Source of the DNA: Deefgea piscis
GTDB lineage: Bacteria > Pseudomonadota > Gammaproteobacteria > Burkholderiales > Chitinibacteraceae
DNA: 64,000 bases
Assembly: GCF_013284055.1 (NCBI RefSeq)
Contig: NZ_CP054143.1
Span: 1,116,001 to 1,180,000 of the forward strand
Direction of reading: 5' to 3'
Both the position numbers and the translations under genes were made by a program. The notes under the pieces are model-generated. The model saw only the letters and a list, made by a program, of their open reading frames with translations, did no database searches and had not been told where the DNA came from. Below are positions 19,507 to 28,450 of the stretch, in pieces; the stretch's first letter is position 1; each line of letters begins with the position of its first letter.

Positions 19507-20151
19507 CTATACCCCTGGCTTGTCACCCCAGAGGATTTTATGCAATTGCACTTGAACCCGCACCGGCAAGCGATCATCAATCACCCATTGCGCCAAATCG
19601 GCGGGTTTGAGGCTCTCCCAAACCGGAGAGAAAATCACTGGCGCACGTAGCTCGAGTTGTTCGGCACGCACTTTATCGCGCGCCCATTCATAATCGGCGC
19701 GATCGACTAAAACAAATTTGATTTCATCATTTTGATTAACGGCATCAACATTGGGCCAATGCATATTGTGCATCTCGCCAGAACCCGGCGTTTTGATATC
19801 CAACACCCGTGACACACGTGGATCCACCGTATCAATCGGCTGACCACCGCCGGTTTCAACGCTCACGTCAAAACCTTCATCACACAGTTGTGCAAATAAA
19901 AGATGCACCGCTTTTTGCGCCAAAGGCTCGCCGCCAGTGACACATATCGTTTTACAGCCAAAATCGCGGATTTGCTGCATGATGACGTCGATTTCTAACG
20001 TTTTGCCGCCGGTAAACGCATAAGCGCTATCGCAATAACCGCAGCGCATAGGGCAGCCAGTTAGGCGAACAAACACCGTCGGTAAACCCATACGGCGAGT
20101 TTCGCCTTGCAGCGAATGGAATATTTCAGAGATTCTAAGGGTCGTACGCAT
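19507..20151 (-). CDS. queE: 7-carboxy-7-deazaguanine synthase
   Basis: Radical SAM enzyme that makes the deazaguanine ring of queuosine from carboxy-tetrahydropterin. The iron-sulphur cysteines are in TGCPMRCGYCDSAYAF (CxxxCxxC), preceded by the substrate motif IFHSLQGETRRMGLPTVFVR and followed by ICVTGGEPL. The ATG at 20151 is chosen for its TAGGAGA ribosome site; a frame extension to 20199 adds residues not seen in the family. The gene follows cpoB, from which it is separated by a strong terminator. This tol-pal-cpoB-queE order is also seen in gammaproteobacteria. Confidence 0.96.
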   Translation of the reverse strand: MRTTLRISEIFHSLQGETRRMGLPTVFVRLTGCPMRCGYCDSAYAFTGGKTLEIDVIMQQIRDFGCKTICVTGGEPLAQKAVHLLFAQLCDEGFDVSVETGGGQPIDTVDPRVSRVLDIKTPGSGEMHNMHWPNVDAVNQNDEIKFVLVDRADYEWARDKVRAEQLELRAPVIFSPVWESLKPADLAQWVIDDRLPVRVQVQLHKILWGDKPGV

Positions 20152-20185
20152 TACCAATCTCCTAGCCGGAATACAGTCCGGGGGA

Positions 20186-20214
20186 ATAAAAAACGGCATC
20201 GATGATCGATGCCG
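20186..20214 (-). terminator. Terminator of the tol-pal operon
   Basis: On the minus strand, CGGCATCGAT pairs with ATCGATGCCG around a single base and is followed by TTTTTTATT. It lies between cpoB and queE. Confidence 0.75.
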
Positions 20215-20277
20215 AGGTGCTATTTTATACCGAAATCATGTTTACAGCAGGTAACAATTCCCCAAGCACATGACGGC

Positions 20278-21021
20278 TTAATTCGGAGCCATCAAGGCTT
20301 TTTTGGCGCGCACTGCCGCATCCGATTGCGGATATTGCTCAATAATCGTAATGAGGTAATTACGCGAGGTCTTTTTATCATTCATTGCCGCAGCTACCGA
20401 CGCTAAACCCAGCAAAGCATCGGCCGCTTTCGGGTCCGTTGGCGCGTTTTCTACCACATTTTTAAATGCAGTCGTCGCGGACTTATAATCTTTACTCATT
20501 GCGTAACTCGTACCCAGCCAATATTGCGCCGCGGGCAGTTTGTCGCTTTTAGGAAATTCAGTCGCAAATTTATTTAAAGCCGCGCTCGCCTCTTTGAATT
20601 TTTTAGCTTGCACTAAGGCCACTGCGGCATCAAAGCTGCCTTGCTCATTGGCTTGTTGGCCAGCTTTAATCTCGGCTTTACCTTGTTCAATCGCGCGTAA
20701 ACGATTATCCAAATCGATATACAAATCTTTTTGGCGCTGAATCGCTTCATTTAAATTAAATTGCAGCACTTCATTTTGGCCATTCAATTTGGCCAATTCA
20801 TCTTTTTGCAGTTCAATTTGGCGCACCAAATTGAGAATTTGTTTATTACCGGCTTCCAGCTGATCAATTCGCATTTGATTTTGCTGCTGCAAAGTTTGCA
20901 CTTTATTGGTCAAATCAATGACCTGTTGGCGAGCTACATTGTCATCAAATAAACCGGCCTGAGAATGCGCGCTCCAAGCCAATAATGCCAAAGCAATCAG
21001 ACTTTTTTTGAAGTGAGTCAT
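20278..21021 (-). CDS. cpoB: Cell division coordinator CpoB / tol-pal system protein YbgF
   Basis: A periplasmic 247-residue protein with signal peptide (SLIALALLAWSAHSQAG). An N-terminal coiled coil (about residues 30-95, rich in Q, L and N: VQTLQQQNQMRIDQLEAGNK) should form a trimer. A C-terminal TPR domain follows (YWLGTSYAMSKDYKSATTAF, then DALLGLASVAAAMNDKKTSR). CpoB links Tol-Pal constriction of the outer membrane to peptidoglycan synthesis at division. It is last in the tolQ-tolR-tolA-tolB-pal-cpoB run. A hairpin at 21047-21075 between pal and this gene may reduce its expression. Confidence 0.93.
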   Translation of the reverse strand: MTHFKKSLIALALLAWSAHSQAGLFDDNVARQQVIDLTNKVQTLQQQNQMRIDQLEAGNKQILNLVRQIELQKDELAKLNGQNEVLQFNLNEAIQRQKDLYIDLDNRLRAIEQGKAEIKAGQQANEQGSFDAAVALVQAKKFKEASAALNKFATEFPKSDKLPAAQYWLGTSYAMSKDYKSATTAFKNVVENAPTDPKAADALLGLASVAAAMNDKKTSRNYLITIIEQYPQSDAAVRAKKALMAPN

Positions 21022-21046
21022 AAGTTAATCCGTATTCTTATAAAAA

Positions 21047-21075
21047 GCACAAACCCCGACCGGCGGGGCTTGTGC
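21047..21075 (-). terminator. Terminator-like hairpin between pal and cpoB
   Basis: Two 12-base arms (GCACAAGCCCCG and its near complement, one mismatch) enclose a 5-base loop and are followed on the minus strand by TTTTTAT. It could act as a partial terminator or as an RNA processing site. Confidence 0.5.
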
Positions 21076-21114
21076 GGATGACGCTAGCGGAATAAATCGC
21101 CAACACGCAGTCGA

Positions 21115-21654
21115 TTACTGGCTTTGCTCACCAGCGTAAACGATGTCTGCACGACGATTACGCGACCATGCTTCATCAGTATCACCGTTTTCTAGCGGAC
21201 GCTCTTCACCAAAGCTCACCGCTTCGATTTGGCCAGCCGGTACGCCCAAAGCTTTCAGCATCGAGTTCACTGCTTCAGCGCGCTTTTGACCTAAAGCCAA
21301 ATTGTATTCAGCGGTACCGCGGTTATCGGTATTACCTTGCAAGATGATTTTAACGTCTTTGTGGTTCAACAAAAACTTAGCGTGCGCTTGCACCATTTCA
21401 TTAAAATCTGGGCGAACCACATACGAATCGTAATCAAAATAAACCCGACGTTGTGACAAAACATTGTTTGGATCAGTCAATTCAGGATACATCGACTTAC
21501 CACTGGTTTTGCTGGTATCCACGGTTTTGATTTCGCTGCCATTGCCGTCTTTGCCCGCATTACCCGCAGCAGGATCAACAATCGCTGCCGGTGGTGTGGT
21601 TGAACAAGCGCCTAACAAGGCGGCCATCATGATACTTAGAGCGATTTTTTTCAT
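21115..21654 (-). CDS. pal: Peptidoglycan-associated lipoprotein Pal
   Basis: An outer-membrane lipoprotein of 179 residues with signal and lipobox (MKKIALSIMMAALLGACSTT). After a short linker with glycine and aspartate comes the OmpA-like domain (about residues 65-175: VYFDYDSYVVRPDFNEMVQA, then GNTDNRGTAEYNLALGQKRA). The peptidoglycan-binding Asp and Arg are seen in the TDNRGT and SRNRRADIVY motifs. Pal binds TolB and peptidoglycan and anchors the outer membrane at the division site. An inverted-repeat element sits upstream between tolB and pal. Confidence 0.97.
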   Translation of the reverse strand: MKKIALSIMMAALLGACSTTPPAAIVDPAAGNAGKDGNGSEIKTVDTSKTSGKSMYPELTDPNNVLSQRRVYFDYDSYVVRPDFNEMVQAHAKFLLNHKDVKIILQGNTDNRGTAEYNLALGQKRAEAVNSMLKALGVPAGQIEAVSFGEERPLENGDTDEAWSRNRRADIVYAGEQSQ

Positions 21655-21683
21655 TTGTAGTTCTCCAATAAAAAATAAAAACT

Positions 21684-21780
21684 CACCACAGAGGCACTAA
21701 GGCACAAATTCACCACCAAATCCGACGCCTAAGCGCGAATTAAGATGGTTATTTCTAGTTGTCTCTATGCCTCTGTGGTG
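21684..21780. repeat. Inverted-repeat element between tolB and pal
   Basis: CACCACAGAGGCA (21684-21696) and its exact complement TGCCTCTGTGGTG (21768-21780) flank a 71-base interior. It is in the transcribed spacer and could fold in the mRNA. A degenerate relative lies between tolQ and tolR at 24453-24528. Confidence 0.8.
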
Positions 21781-21808
21781 ATCGATTTTGACCTGCTGGT
21801 GGACAATA

Positions 21809-23080
21809 TTAGCGCAGCATCGGCCCCCAAGCAGGCTGACGAACTTCACCGTTAGGCGACTTCAAGCGCTGCTTCACTTTGCCATCGCTAGAAACAATCG
21901 CCAATGTGCCACGGCGACCAATATCAGTTTCGTACAAAATCATTGCGCTATTGGGCGCAAACGACGGAGAGTCGTCCATCGTGCTCGACGTTAGGGTATT
22001 GCTACGCCGCGTATTCAAATCCATGACCGCAACACGATACCCGTTATCACGGGTAATGTAAGTCATATATTTACCATCGGGCGAGACTTTGGCGCTGGCA
22101 TTGTAAGCGCCAGAAAAAGTCAGTCGCTCGGCATTGCCGCCATTCACGCTCGAGCGATAAATTTGCGGGCTACCGCCACGATCCGATGTAAATAAAATGC
22201 TTCGACCATCGGCAGTGAACGTCGGTTCCGTATTAATTTCACCACCTTGGCTGATGCGGCGCGGATTAGTGCCGTCGACATTCACCAAAAAGATTTGGCT
22301 GCCGCCATCTTTAGTCAACACCACCGCCAATTGACGACCATCTGGCGACCAAGCTGGCGCTGAATTACTGCCTTTAAAATTAGCCGCAGTCCAACGCTTA
22401 CCCGTCGCTAATTCATGCACATACACCACTGGTTTTTCTAATTCAAACGACACATACGCTAACTTGCCACCGTCGGGCGACCATTTTGGCGACATAATCG
22501 GCATTCTGGATTTCAATACCGTTTGCGCGCCATAGCCATCGGCATCGGCCACTTGCAATTGATAGCTCTTGCCGTTTTTCAACACATAAGCAATGCGCGA
22601 AGCAAAAGCACCTGGGTTACCCGTGATTTTGGCGTAAATCATATCGGCGATTTGATGGCTAATCCGGCGCAATTGATTCGGGCTACCGCGTTTTTCAAAC
22701 GCAATCAGCTCTTGCTTGCTAGCCACATCAATCAGCCAAAATTTAACCAGTATCTGCCCGCCATCATTGAGCAACTGCCCAATCACCGCATATTGCGCAC
22801 CACCGGATTGCAGCGCTGAATAATTCAGCGTCGAAGGGGTATAGGCCCGCAAGCTAGGATCATTAAAGTTCAGCACTTTAAACACCCCACTGGTATTTAA
22901 ATCACTGCCAATCACTGGCGTGACTGACTGGCGATCGAGCTGCTCATTTTGAAACGGCAAAATCGCAATCGGATACTGCTGGCTACCTACGCCAACGACT
23001 TCGATGGTCATATCCGCTTGCGCCACACTGCTGGCGAGCAAGAGTAAAAAGGCCAACTGACGGAATACACGTTGCAGCAC
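21809..23080 (-). CDS. tolB: Tol-Pal system beta-propeller protein TolB
   Basis: Periplasmic 423-residue protein with signal peptide (FLLLLASSVAQAD). An N-terminal domain (about 25-160) binds TolA, and a six-bladed propeller made of WD40-like repeats (SPKWSPDGGKLAYVSFELEK, SAPAWSPDGRQLAVVLTKDG, EPTFTADGRSILFTSDRGG) binds Pal. Length and order are standard. It follows tolA by 17 bases. It acts in the proton-motive-force driven Tol-Pal complex that constricts the outer membrane during division. Confidence 0.97.
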   Translation of the reverse strand: MLQRVFRQLAFLLLLASSVAQADMTIEVVGVGSQQYPIAILPFQNEQLDRQSVTPVIGSDLNTSGVFKVLNFNDPSLRAYTPSTLNYSALQSGGAQYAVIGQLLNDGGQILVKFWLIDVASKQELIAFEKRGSPNQLRRISHQIADMIYAKITGNPGAFASRIAYVLKNGKSYQLQVADADGYGAQTVLKSRMPIMSPKWSPDGGKLAYVSFELEKPVVYVHELATGKRWTAANFKGSNSAPAWSPDGRQLAVVLTKDGGSQIFLVNVDGTNPRRISQGGEINTEPTFTADGRSILFTSDRGGSPQIYRSSVNGGNAERLTFSGAYNASAKVSPDGKYMTYITRDNGYRVAVMDLNTRRSNTLTSSTMDDSPSFAPNSAMILYETDIGRRGTLAIVSSDGKVKQRLKSPNGEVRQPAWGPMLR

Positions 23081-23097
23081 ACTCTTCTCCTAAGTCA

Positions 23098-23994
23098 TTA
23101 CTCTTTGGGGGCAAATTCCCAGCGAATATCACGGTAATCATTAAATGTTGCGCCAGCTGGCGGTTTTGGGAATGGCGCATACAACTGAATTGCGCGCTTC
23201 ACCGCTTCATCCCATTTCGGGTCGCCACTGGCCTTGATTAACTCAATCTGGCGAATCTCACCGCTTGGCAATAAATGAATCTTATACGTCACGCGTGGAT
23301 TTTGATTGCTTGGGGTATAAACAATCTTCTGTTTAATATCTTGCCCCACGCCACGTGCATAGCCTTCACCCACGCCCGAACCCTTGCCTTTACCCGCGCC
23401 ACCCGTAGCACCAACGGTGTCGCCAGTGCCACCGACTTTACCGCCGGCTTTAGCGTTCGGATTGGGTTTGCTCTGCGTATCGGCACCTAATAAATTATCA
23501 AAGCCCAAGGCGCTTTCTAATTCGCTCTTCGGTTTTTTCACTTCGGCTTTTTTCGGCGCGGCGCTGGCTTTCGCTGGCGGCACCACCACGCTTGGCTTAG
23601 CTGTCGCCACTGGGGTCGGCTTCACGGTAGGCTTGGCGCTCGGTTTAGCGCTTGGCGTTGGCGTCGGTTTGACCGTCGGCGTCGGCGTTGGTTTCACGGT
23701 GGCGGTTGGCTTAGCTTTGATTTTTTCTGTCACCACATCCGGCGCTTTGACTGGATCAATTTGCGGCTCAACTTTGGCCTCCACTTTACGCTCTGGTTTA
23801 GCTTCAACCATAGGCTGGCGTACCGGTGCTGGCGGCGGCGCGCCCCACAATTCGACCACCACCGGATCGGGCTGCTTGGTTTTCCATTGCACAGAAAACA
23901 GCAATAATCCGAGCAACAGCAAATGCATCGCAATGGCTAAAACCAGCGCCAGGCCTTGATGTTCAGACGGATAATTGGATTGATTTGGCTTCAT
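23098..23994 (-). CDS. tolA: TolA with an unusual proline/threonine/lysine-rich middle domain
   Basis: TolA spans the periplasm and couples the TolQR motor to TolB and Pal. The protein has one N-terminal membrane helix (about residues 14-37: GLALVLAIAMHLLLLGLLLF) and a C-terminal TolA/TonB-like domain (about 210-298: VTYKIHLLPSGEIRQIELIK). Between them lies a low-complexity stretch of PTPTVKP and SAKP repeats (about 90-150), followed by a glycine-rich linker. Typical TolA linkers are long alanine/lysine/glutamate helices, so this one looks more like TonB. The gene overlaps the tolR stop by one base. Identity rests on operon position and C-terminus. Confidence 0.9.
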   Translation of the reverse strand: MKPNQSNYPSEHQGLALVLAIAMHLLLLGLLLFSVQWKTKQPDPVVVELWGAPPPAPVRQPMVEAKPERKVEAKVEPQIDPVKAPDVVTEKIKAKPTATVKPTPTPTVKPTPTPSAKPSAKPTVKPTPVATAKPSVVVPPAKASAAPKKAEVKKPKSELESALGFDNLLGADTQSKPNPNAKAGGKVGGTGDTVGATGGAGKGKGSGVGEGYARGVGQDIKQKIVYTPSNQNPRVTYKIHLLPSGEIRQIELIKASGDPKWDEAVKRAIQLYAPFPKPPAGATFNDYRDIRWEFAPKE

Positions 23995-24407
23995 TACTGC
24001 TGTGAGACCTGTAAAGCAACTCGGGGAATTTCGGCCATGCGTAGCGCGTCGGTGGTTTGCATCACTGCGTCGTAGCGCACATTTTTATCCGCAGCAATCA
24101 CCACTGGGCGCTCAGTACCGGCGGCAGCATCCACTTTGATTTTAATCGCCGCAGCGAGCGCCTTGGCATCGGGATAAGACGTGACTTCTTGACCGTCTTT
24201 GAGCGTAATGGCGCCATCTTTATCAATATCCACCGTCATGGGATTGCCGGTCACTTGCTGGCTCGATTTGCCAGCCGAGGGCAGCTCGACCAAACCCGAA
24301 GGCATTCCCGGTGCGGCCACCATAAAGATCACCAGCAACACCAACATCACGTCAACATAGGGCACAACATTAATTTCATTCTTAGCACGGCGAGGGCGAC
24401 GAGCCAT
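23994..24407 (-). CDS. tolR: Tol-Pal motor protein TolR
   Basis: A 137-residue ExbD/TolR-family protein with one N-terminal membrane helix (NVVPYVDVMLVLLVIFMVAA, residues about 12-31) containing the proton-relay aspartate. The periplasmic domain ends in IAADKNVRYDAVMQTTDALR. The ATG at 24407 follows AAGGAT at good spacing; an open extension to 24446 is not expected in the family. With TolQ it forms the proton channel that energises TolA. The spacer to tolQ holds an imperfect inverted repeat. Confidence 0.95.
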   Translation of the reverse strand: MARRPRRAKNEINVVPYVDVMLVLLVIFMVAAPGMPSGLVELPSAGKSSQQVTGNPMTVDIDKDGAITLKDGQEVTSYPDAKALAAAIKIKVDAAAGTERPVVIAADKNVRYDAVMQTTDALRMAEIPRVALQVSQQ

Positions 24408-24452
24408 AAGATCAATCCTTAGAATATGGCGGCAATTTAAAGCCACGTCTTA

Positions 24453-24528
24453 AACCACCAAGACACCGAGGCACGGAGAAATTCAAAATCGAAGCGGTTT
24501 TTCTCTACGCCTCTGCGCCGCTGTGGTT
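24453..24528. repeat. Imperfect inverted repeat between tolQ and tolR
   Basis: Two 28-base arms (24453-24480 and 24501-24528) pair at 19 of 28 positions, with AACCAC, AGGC and AGAA blocks conserved. They resemble the perfect repeat at 21684-21780 in motif content (ACC-AC...GAGGCAC). Confidence 0.6.
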
Positions 24529-24543
24529 CAATATTTTTTATAC

Positions 24544-25221
24544 TTAGCGCCCAATTTGGCGTTGCAATACATTCGAGAATTCTTCAATAAACGTATCAAA
24601 ACGACCGGCTAAACGATCCACATCATGCGCAAAGCGGTTATACGCCACCACGGCAGGAATCGCGGCAAACAAACCAATCGCCGTAGCCACCAAAGCCTCG
24701 GCAATATGCGGTGCCACGGTGGCTAAAGTCGCTTGGCCCACATTACCCAAGCCTTTAAACGCATACATAATGCCCCACACCGTACCAAACAAACCAATAT
24801 ACGGGCTGACTGAACCGACCGAGGCCAAAAACGAGGTGTGCTTATCTAAATAATCCAGTTCACGCTGGCAAGACGCTCGCATCGCGCGGCGGGTGCCTTC
24901 CATCACATCGGATAACTCCATACCCGATTTTTGGCGCAATTTTAAAAACTCGCTAAAACCGGCCATAAAGATTTTTTCCATGCCGATATTGTTGCGGCTG
25001 TGTTTTACCTGTTCATACAAGGCGTTCAAATCCGAGCCGCCCCAAAAACGATCTTCAAATTCATCAGTATGTTTTTTGGCGGTACTGATGGTGAAATGCT
25101 TGGTAAAAATATGCCACCACGACATGAACGACAGCGCCAGCAATAACACCATTACCATCTGAACGACAAAGCTCGCTTGCAAAACCAAGCTAATAATCGA
25201 CATATCTTCAACAGGTGCCAT
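24544..25221 (-). CDS. tolQ: Tol-Pal motor protein TolQ
   Basis: A 225-residue MotA/TolQ/ExbB-family proton channel with three membrane helices (about residues 11-33, SLVLQASFVVQMVMVLLLAL; about 125-150; about 165-190, VATAIGLFAAIPAVVAYNRF). The ATG at 25221 (MAPVEDMSIISL) is preferred because GGAG lies upstream; the ATG at 25203 is possible. The frame extends further up to 25404, but that part has no family match. It is first gene of the tol operon. The usual upstream partner ybgC is absent here, ruvB being next. Confidence 0.95.
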   Translation of the reverse strand: MAPVEDMSIISLVLQASFVVQMVMVLLLALSFMSWWHIFTKHFTISTAKKHTDEFEDRFWGGSDLNALYEQVKHSRNNIGMEKIFMAGFSEFLKLRQKSGMELSDVMEGTRRAMRASCQRELDYLDKHTSFLASVGSVSPYIGLFGTVWGIMYAFKGLGNVGQATLATVAPHIAEALVATAIGLFAAIPAVVAYNRFAHDVDRLAGRFDTFIEEFSNVLQRQIGR

Positions 25222-25531
25222 GTAGCAAAACTCCAAATAGGGCTCAGCGAACTCGAGTAACGACTCGATTTCGCATAAAAGTAGAAAAATTGATTGGCAA
25301 ACGAAGAACGAACAGCGGTAGCACGCGCAGCATTCCAATGCGCAGACTTCGCCGCGCGGTGGTTTCAGCCCCAGCGCCACCACCACAATTAGATTCGATG
25401 GCACCGACCAAGCTCCTTAAGAGTGAGCTTGGCGTAAAAAGTTTACTTATTTTACGGGATTTATCCGCGGTCAATCGATGAAGATTTAATGGAATGGCAT
25501 AAATTGCGTAATATTTACACGAAGTTTGCCA

Positions 25532-26572
25532 TTACTCTGTTTTTGGCGCTTCCAGACCAAAATGTAGATACGCACTTAAAGTCGCCATTCGGCCACGCGG
25601 CGTGCGCTGCAAAAAGCCTTGTTGAATTAAATACGGCTCAATCACTTCTTCGATGGTGTCGGACGATTCACCAATCGCCGCCGCCACATTGTCTAGCCCC
25701 ACGGGGCCACCGGCAAATTTATCCAAAATCGCGCGTAACACTTTTCTATCCATCACATCCAAACCCGCATGATCGACGTCGAGCATTTGCAGCGCCGCAT
25801 CCGCCACTTCGCGCGTGACTTTGCCATCGTGTTTCACTTCGGCAAAATCGCGTACTCGCCGCAATAAACGATTGGCAATCCGTGGCGTGCCGCGTGAGCG
25901 CCGCGCCACTTCAAAAGCGCCCTCTTCGTCCATCTCCACCTGCATCAAGCTCGCTGAACGCGTGACGATGCGGGTTAGCTCTTCCGGCGTATAAAACTCT
26001 AAACGCGCCACAATACCAAAGCGATCACGCAGCGGATTGGTCAACATCCCAGCGCGCGTGGTCGCGCCAATCAAGGTAAACGGTGGCAGATCGAGTTTGA
26101 CTGAGCGCGCCGCAGGGCCTTCGCCAATCATAATATCGAGCTGAAAGTCTTCGAGCGCTGGGTAGAGGATTTCTTCTACCACCGGCGAGAGTCGATGGAT
26201 TTCATCAATAAACAACACGTCGTGCGGCTCAAGATTGGTCAGCAATGCCGCCAAATCGCCGGCGCGTTCCAACACCGGGCCCGACGTTTGCCGCAAATTC
26301 ACCCCCAATTCGCGGGAAATAATATGCGCCAGCGTAGTCTTACCCAAGCCCGGCGGGCCAAACAACAGCACATGATCTAGCGCTTCACCGCGTTTTTTCG
26401 CCGCTTCGATAAAAATCTCCAGCTGGCCGCGTGCCTTCATTTGCCCTACGTATTCGTCGAGCAATTTAGGCCGTAAAGCACGCTCTTGCGCGTCTTCATT
26501 ACTGGAAATCTTTTGCGCCGCAATCAATCGATCGGGCGGCGGAGCTGAAAACAGCGAGTCAGTTTCGATCAT
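25532..26572 (-). CDS. ruvB: Holliday junction helicase ATPase RuvB
   Basis: Hexameric AAA+ motor that drives branch migration with RuvA. The 346-residue protein has Walker A ([15 protein letters not shown], near residue 70), Walker B ([12 protein letters not shown]), sensor motif [17 protein letters not shown], and the winged-helix C-terminus ending in [17 protein letters not shown]. Length and order are standard. It lies downstream of ruvA, but a 297-bp repeat element separates the two, so coexpression with ruvA may be altered. Confidence 0.97.
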   Translation of the reverse strand: MIETDSLFSAPPPDRLIAAQKISSNEDAQERALRPKLLDEYVGQMKARGQLEIFIEAAKKRGEALDHVLLFGPPGLGKTTLAHIISRELGVNLRQTSGPVLERAGDLAALLTNLEPHDVLFIDEIHRLSPVVEEILYPALEDFQLDIMIGEGPAARSVKLDLPPFTLIGATTRAGMLTNPLRDRFGIVARLEFYTPEELTRIVTRSASLMQVEMDEEGAFEVARRSRGTPRIANRLLRRVRDFAEVKHDGKVTREVADAALQMLDVDHAGLDVMDRKVLRAILDKFAGGPVGLDNVAAAIGESSDTIEEVIEPYLIQQGFLQRTPRGRMATLSAYLHFGLEAPKTE

Positions 26573-26648
26573 GATTTTTACTTTTAGTGATGTATCTGAA
26601 CCTAGCCAATGAAAAGCATGGGCTGCAACTCAATACCATTGTGCCAAG

Positions 26649-26945
26649 GGCAATGTTCAGATTACGTGTTGATCGTTTTTTAAGTGCCTGCGGCACCTTG
26701 CTTTACAGTCGCAATCCGCGACGAGGACTTACTTTAGCTGCGCAGAAACTTCGTTTTCTTTGCGTCGCCAAAGAAAGTAAGCAAAGAAAAGCGACCCGAG
26801 CGCGCCCAGCTCCGCTGTGCCCTCGATTGTCGTGAGCCAAACGATAAAACCGTTTGTCTCCCTCCGCACTCGGTGCGCTTGGACGGGTTTCAAGCCCCAA
26901 CTCAACGAGCGCGGCACAGCATCAACGCCCAATCTGAACATTGCC
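26649..26945. repeat. Terminal-inverted-repeat element with structured core, copy 1
   Basis: A 297-bp intergenic element between ruvB and ruvA. About 25-base terminal inverted repeats (GGCAATGTTCAGATT at both ends, then a GTTGAT end) enclose a core with several small hairpins. These are TGCCTGCGGCA at 26685-26695, TTTCTTTGCGTCGCCAAAGAAA at 26756 onward (arms TTTCTTTG/CAAAGAAA), AAACGATAAAACCGTTT and CGCACTCGGTGCG. No reading frame in it looks like a real gene. Copies or part copies of the core occur at 37680-37975 (inverted), 42520-42690 and 48245-48410. It looks like a non-autonomous mobile element or a structured RNA module. Confidence 0.8.
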
Positions 26946-26985
26946 GTGCTCAACAGTAGACGATGCCACGTGTATCCAAAACACC

Positions 26986-27579
26986 TTAGCCTTTAGCCAA
27001 TGATTTGAGCGCCATCCGAATGCCAGTAGAAACATCTGCATCCAGCGGCAGCGTTTTCATTGCCATATTGGCTTCGCGCTCGTTGTAGCCTAAGGCCAGC
27101 AAGGCGTTGAGAATATCACTTCGATCATCCGGCGTGGTAGCGAATGGCAAGCCGCCGGGCGTGCTGGTTAAACTGCTGGTCGCCAGCTTACCGCGTAATT
27201 CGAGCACCAAACGCTCAGCAGTTTTTTTACCGATGCCGGGGATGGTCGATAAGCGCTTAATGTCTTCGGCGGCCACCGCGCTGGCTAACTCGTCAGCACC
27301 CATGCCCGATAAAATCGCCAAGGCAATTTTGGCGCCAATGCCCGAGACTTTAATTAAGGTACGAAAGCTATTGCGCTCGTCTTTACTGGCAAAGCCGTAG
27401 AGTAATTGCGCGTCTTCGCGCACCAATAAATGCGTAAACAGCGTGGTTTTTTCACCCAAATGCGGCAGCACATAAAAAGTGCTCATCGGCACATCCACTT
27501 CATAACCAACGCCATTCACGTCAATCACAATATGCGGCGGCTGTTTTTCGAGAATAAGGCCAGTAAGACGTCCGATCAT
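26986..27579 (-). CDS. ruvA: Holliday junction DNA helicase subunit RuvA
   Basis: Tetrameric junction-binding protein that loads RuvB. The 197-residue protein starts [20 protein letters not shown], has the OB-fold N-terminus and two helix-hairpin-helix motifs ([17 protein letters not shown] near residue 78, and [20 protein letters not shown] near 113). The C-terminal RuvB-binding domain contains [15 protein letters not shown]. It is standard in length. ruvC lies two genes upstream, with a PAP2 phosphatase and a membrane protein in between. Confidence 0.97.
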   Translation of the reverse strand: MIGRLTGLILEKQPPHIVIDVNGVGYEVDVPMSTFYVLPHLGEKTTLFTHLLVREDAQLLYGFASKDERNSFRTLIKVSGIGAKIALAILSGMGADELASAVAAEDIKRLSTIPGIGKKTAERLVLELRGKLATSSLTSTPGGLPFATTPDDRSDILNALLALGYNEREANMAMKTLPLDADVSTGIRMALKSLAKG

Positions 27580-27739
27580 GCGCTGATTTCCTTAAAGTGA
27601 AGCAAAAGAGTCGTCGACTCATCACGACGATCGACAATATGTCGGTCTCGGCCGACCCATGAATACACTCAATTGTAACAGCGAATACTGGACGTTCGTT
27701 CACTTTGAAATCAGCGCGCTGCAAATAAGCCGCTATCGA

Positions 27740-28375
27740 CTAAAAATCCCGCCTTGATTTGGCGTAGCGCATGACAAAAACCGCCACAATCAACGTGGCC
27801 GCAGCAAAGCCCGCCAGCACATCGCTAAAATAATGCACGCCTAAAGCCACACGCGATAAGCCACACACCAGCGCAAACAGCAGCGCCAAGATATAAAACA
27901 GGCTTTGCCGCTCGGGATAGCGCTGCGCAAAAATAAACGCCAACCCCATCGACAGCGTCCACGCCGCCATCGAGTGGCCACTGGGAAACGAGGGCGAACT
28001 GGCGTGCGCCAAATGTAAAATCTCCGGTCGAGGTCTTTGCACGGTGTATTTAATTGCTGCCGCCAAAGCCCAACACGCACCGACGCTCAACGGTAAACCG
28101 ATTGCCGCCAGCCGATCGGAGCGCCAAAAGTAGGCAGCCAACACCAAGGCCAGTAACAGCGAACCGGCAAAGCTCATCAGCGCAGCCAAGATCTGGCTCA
28201 AACGCACCGGGCCGCTATACAGCGCTTGGCTCATCGCCAAATCAAGGGCATTTAAATAAGGATGCTCCAGCGCCAAGATGAGTAGTAGCAATAGTGCCAT
28301 CCCCGCCAGCGCCAACCATTGAAAACGCCGCACGGCCTGGGTGCGAGGATGTTGCCGTAAGCTAAAAGAGCGCAT
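27740..28375 (-). CDS. PAP2-family membrane phosphatase
   Basis: A 211-residue inner-membrane protein with five to six helices and the three-part PAP2 active site: KYTVQRPRPE (about residues 104-113), PSFPSGHSMAAW (about 124-135) and SRVALGVHYFSDVLAG (about 173-188). The catalytic histidines in SGH and in the third motif are present. Such enzymes remove phosphate from lipids such as undecaprenyl pyrophosphate or phosphatidylglycerol phosphate. Which substrate is used here cannot be decided. It lies between ruvA and the CopD-like gene in the same direction. Confidence 0.9.
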   Translation of the reverse strand: MRSFSLRQHPRTQAVRRFQWLALAGMALLLLLILALEHPYLNALDLAMSQALYSGPVRLSQILAALMSFAGSLLLALVLAAYFWRSDRLAAIGLPLSVGACWALAAAIKYTVQRPRPEILHLAHASSPSFPSGHSMAAWTLSMGLAFIFAQRYPERQSLFYILALLFALVCGLSRVALGVHYFSDVLAGFAAATLIVAVFVMRYAKSRRDF

Positions 28376-28450
28376 TTAATTATTCCAAATCAATTTTGCG
28401 CGATTCTAACTGAGCTGAAAATGACAATGTAGGTAATAAGTCATACGCTT

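Noticed and set aside
23384-23959. 191-codon open frame antisense to tolA with Gly-Val repeats
   Set aside because: It is the complement of the Pro/Thr/Lys low-complexity linker of TolA and has no ribosome site; the repeats come from the TolA codons.
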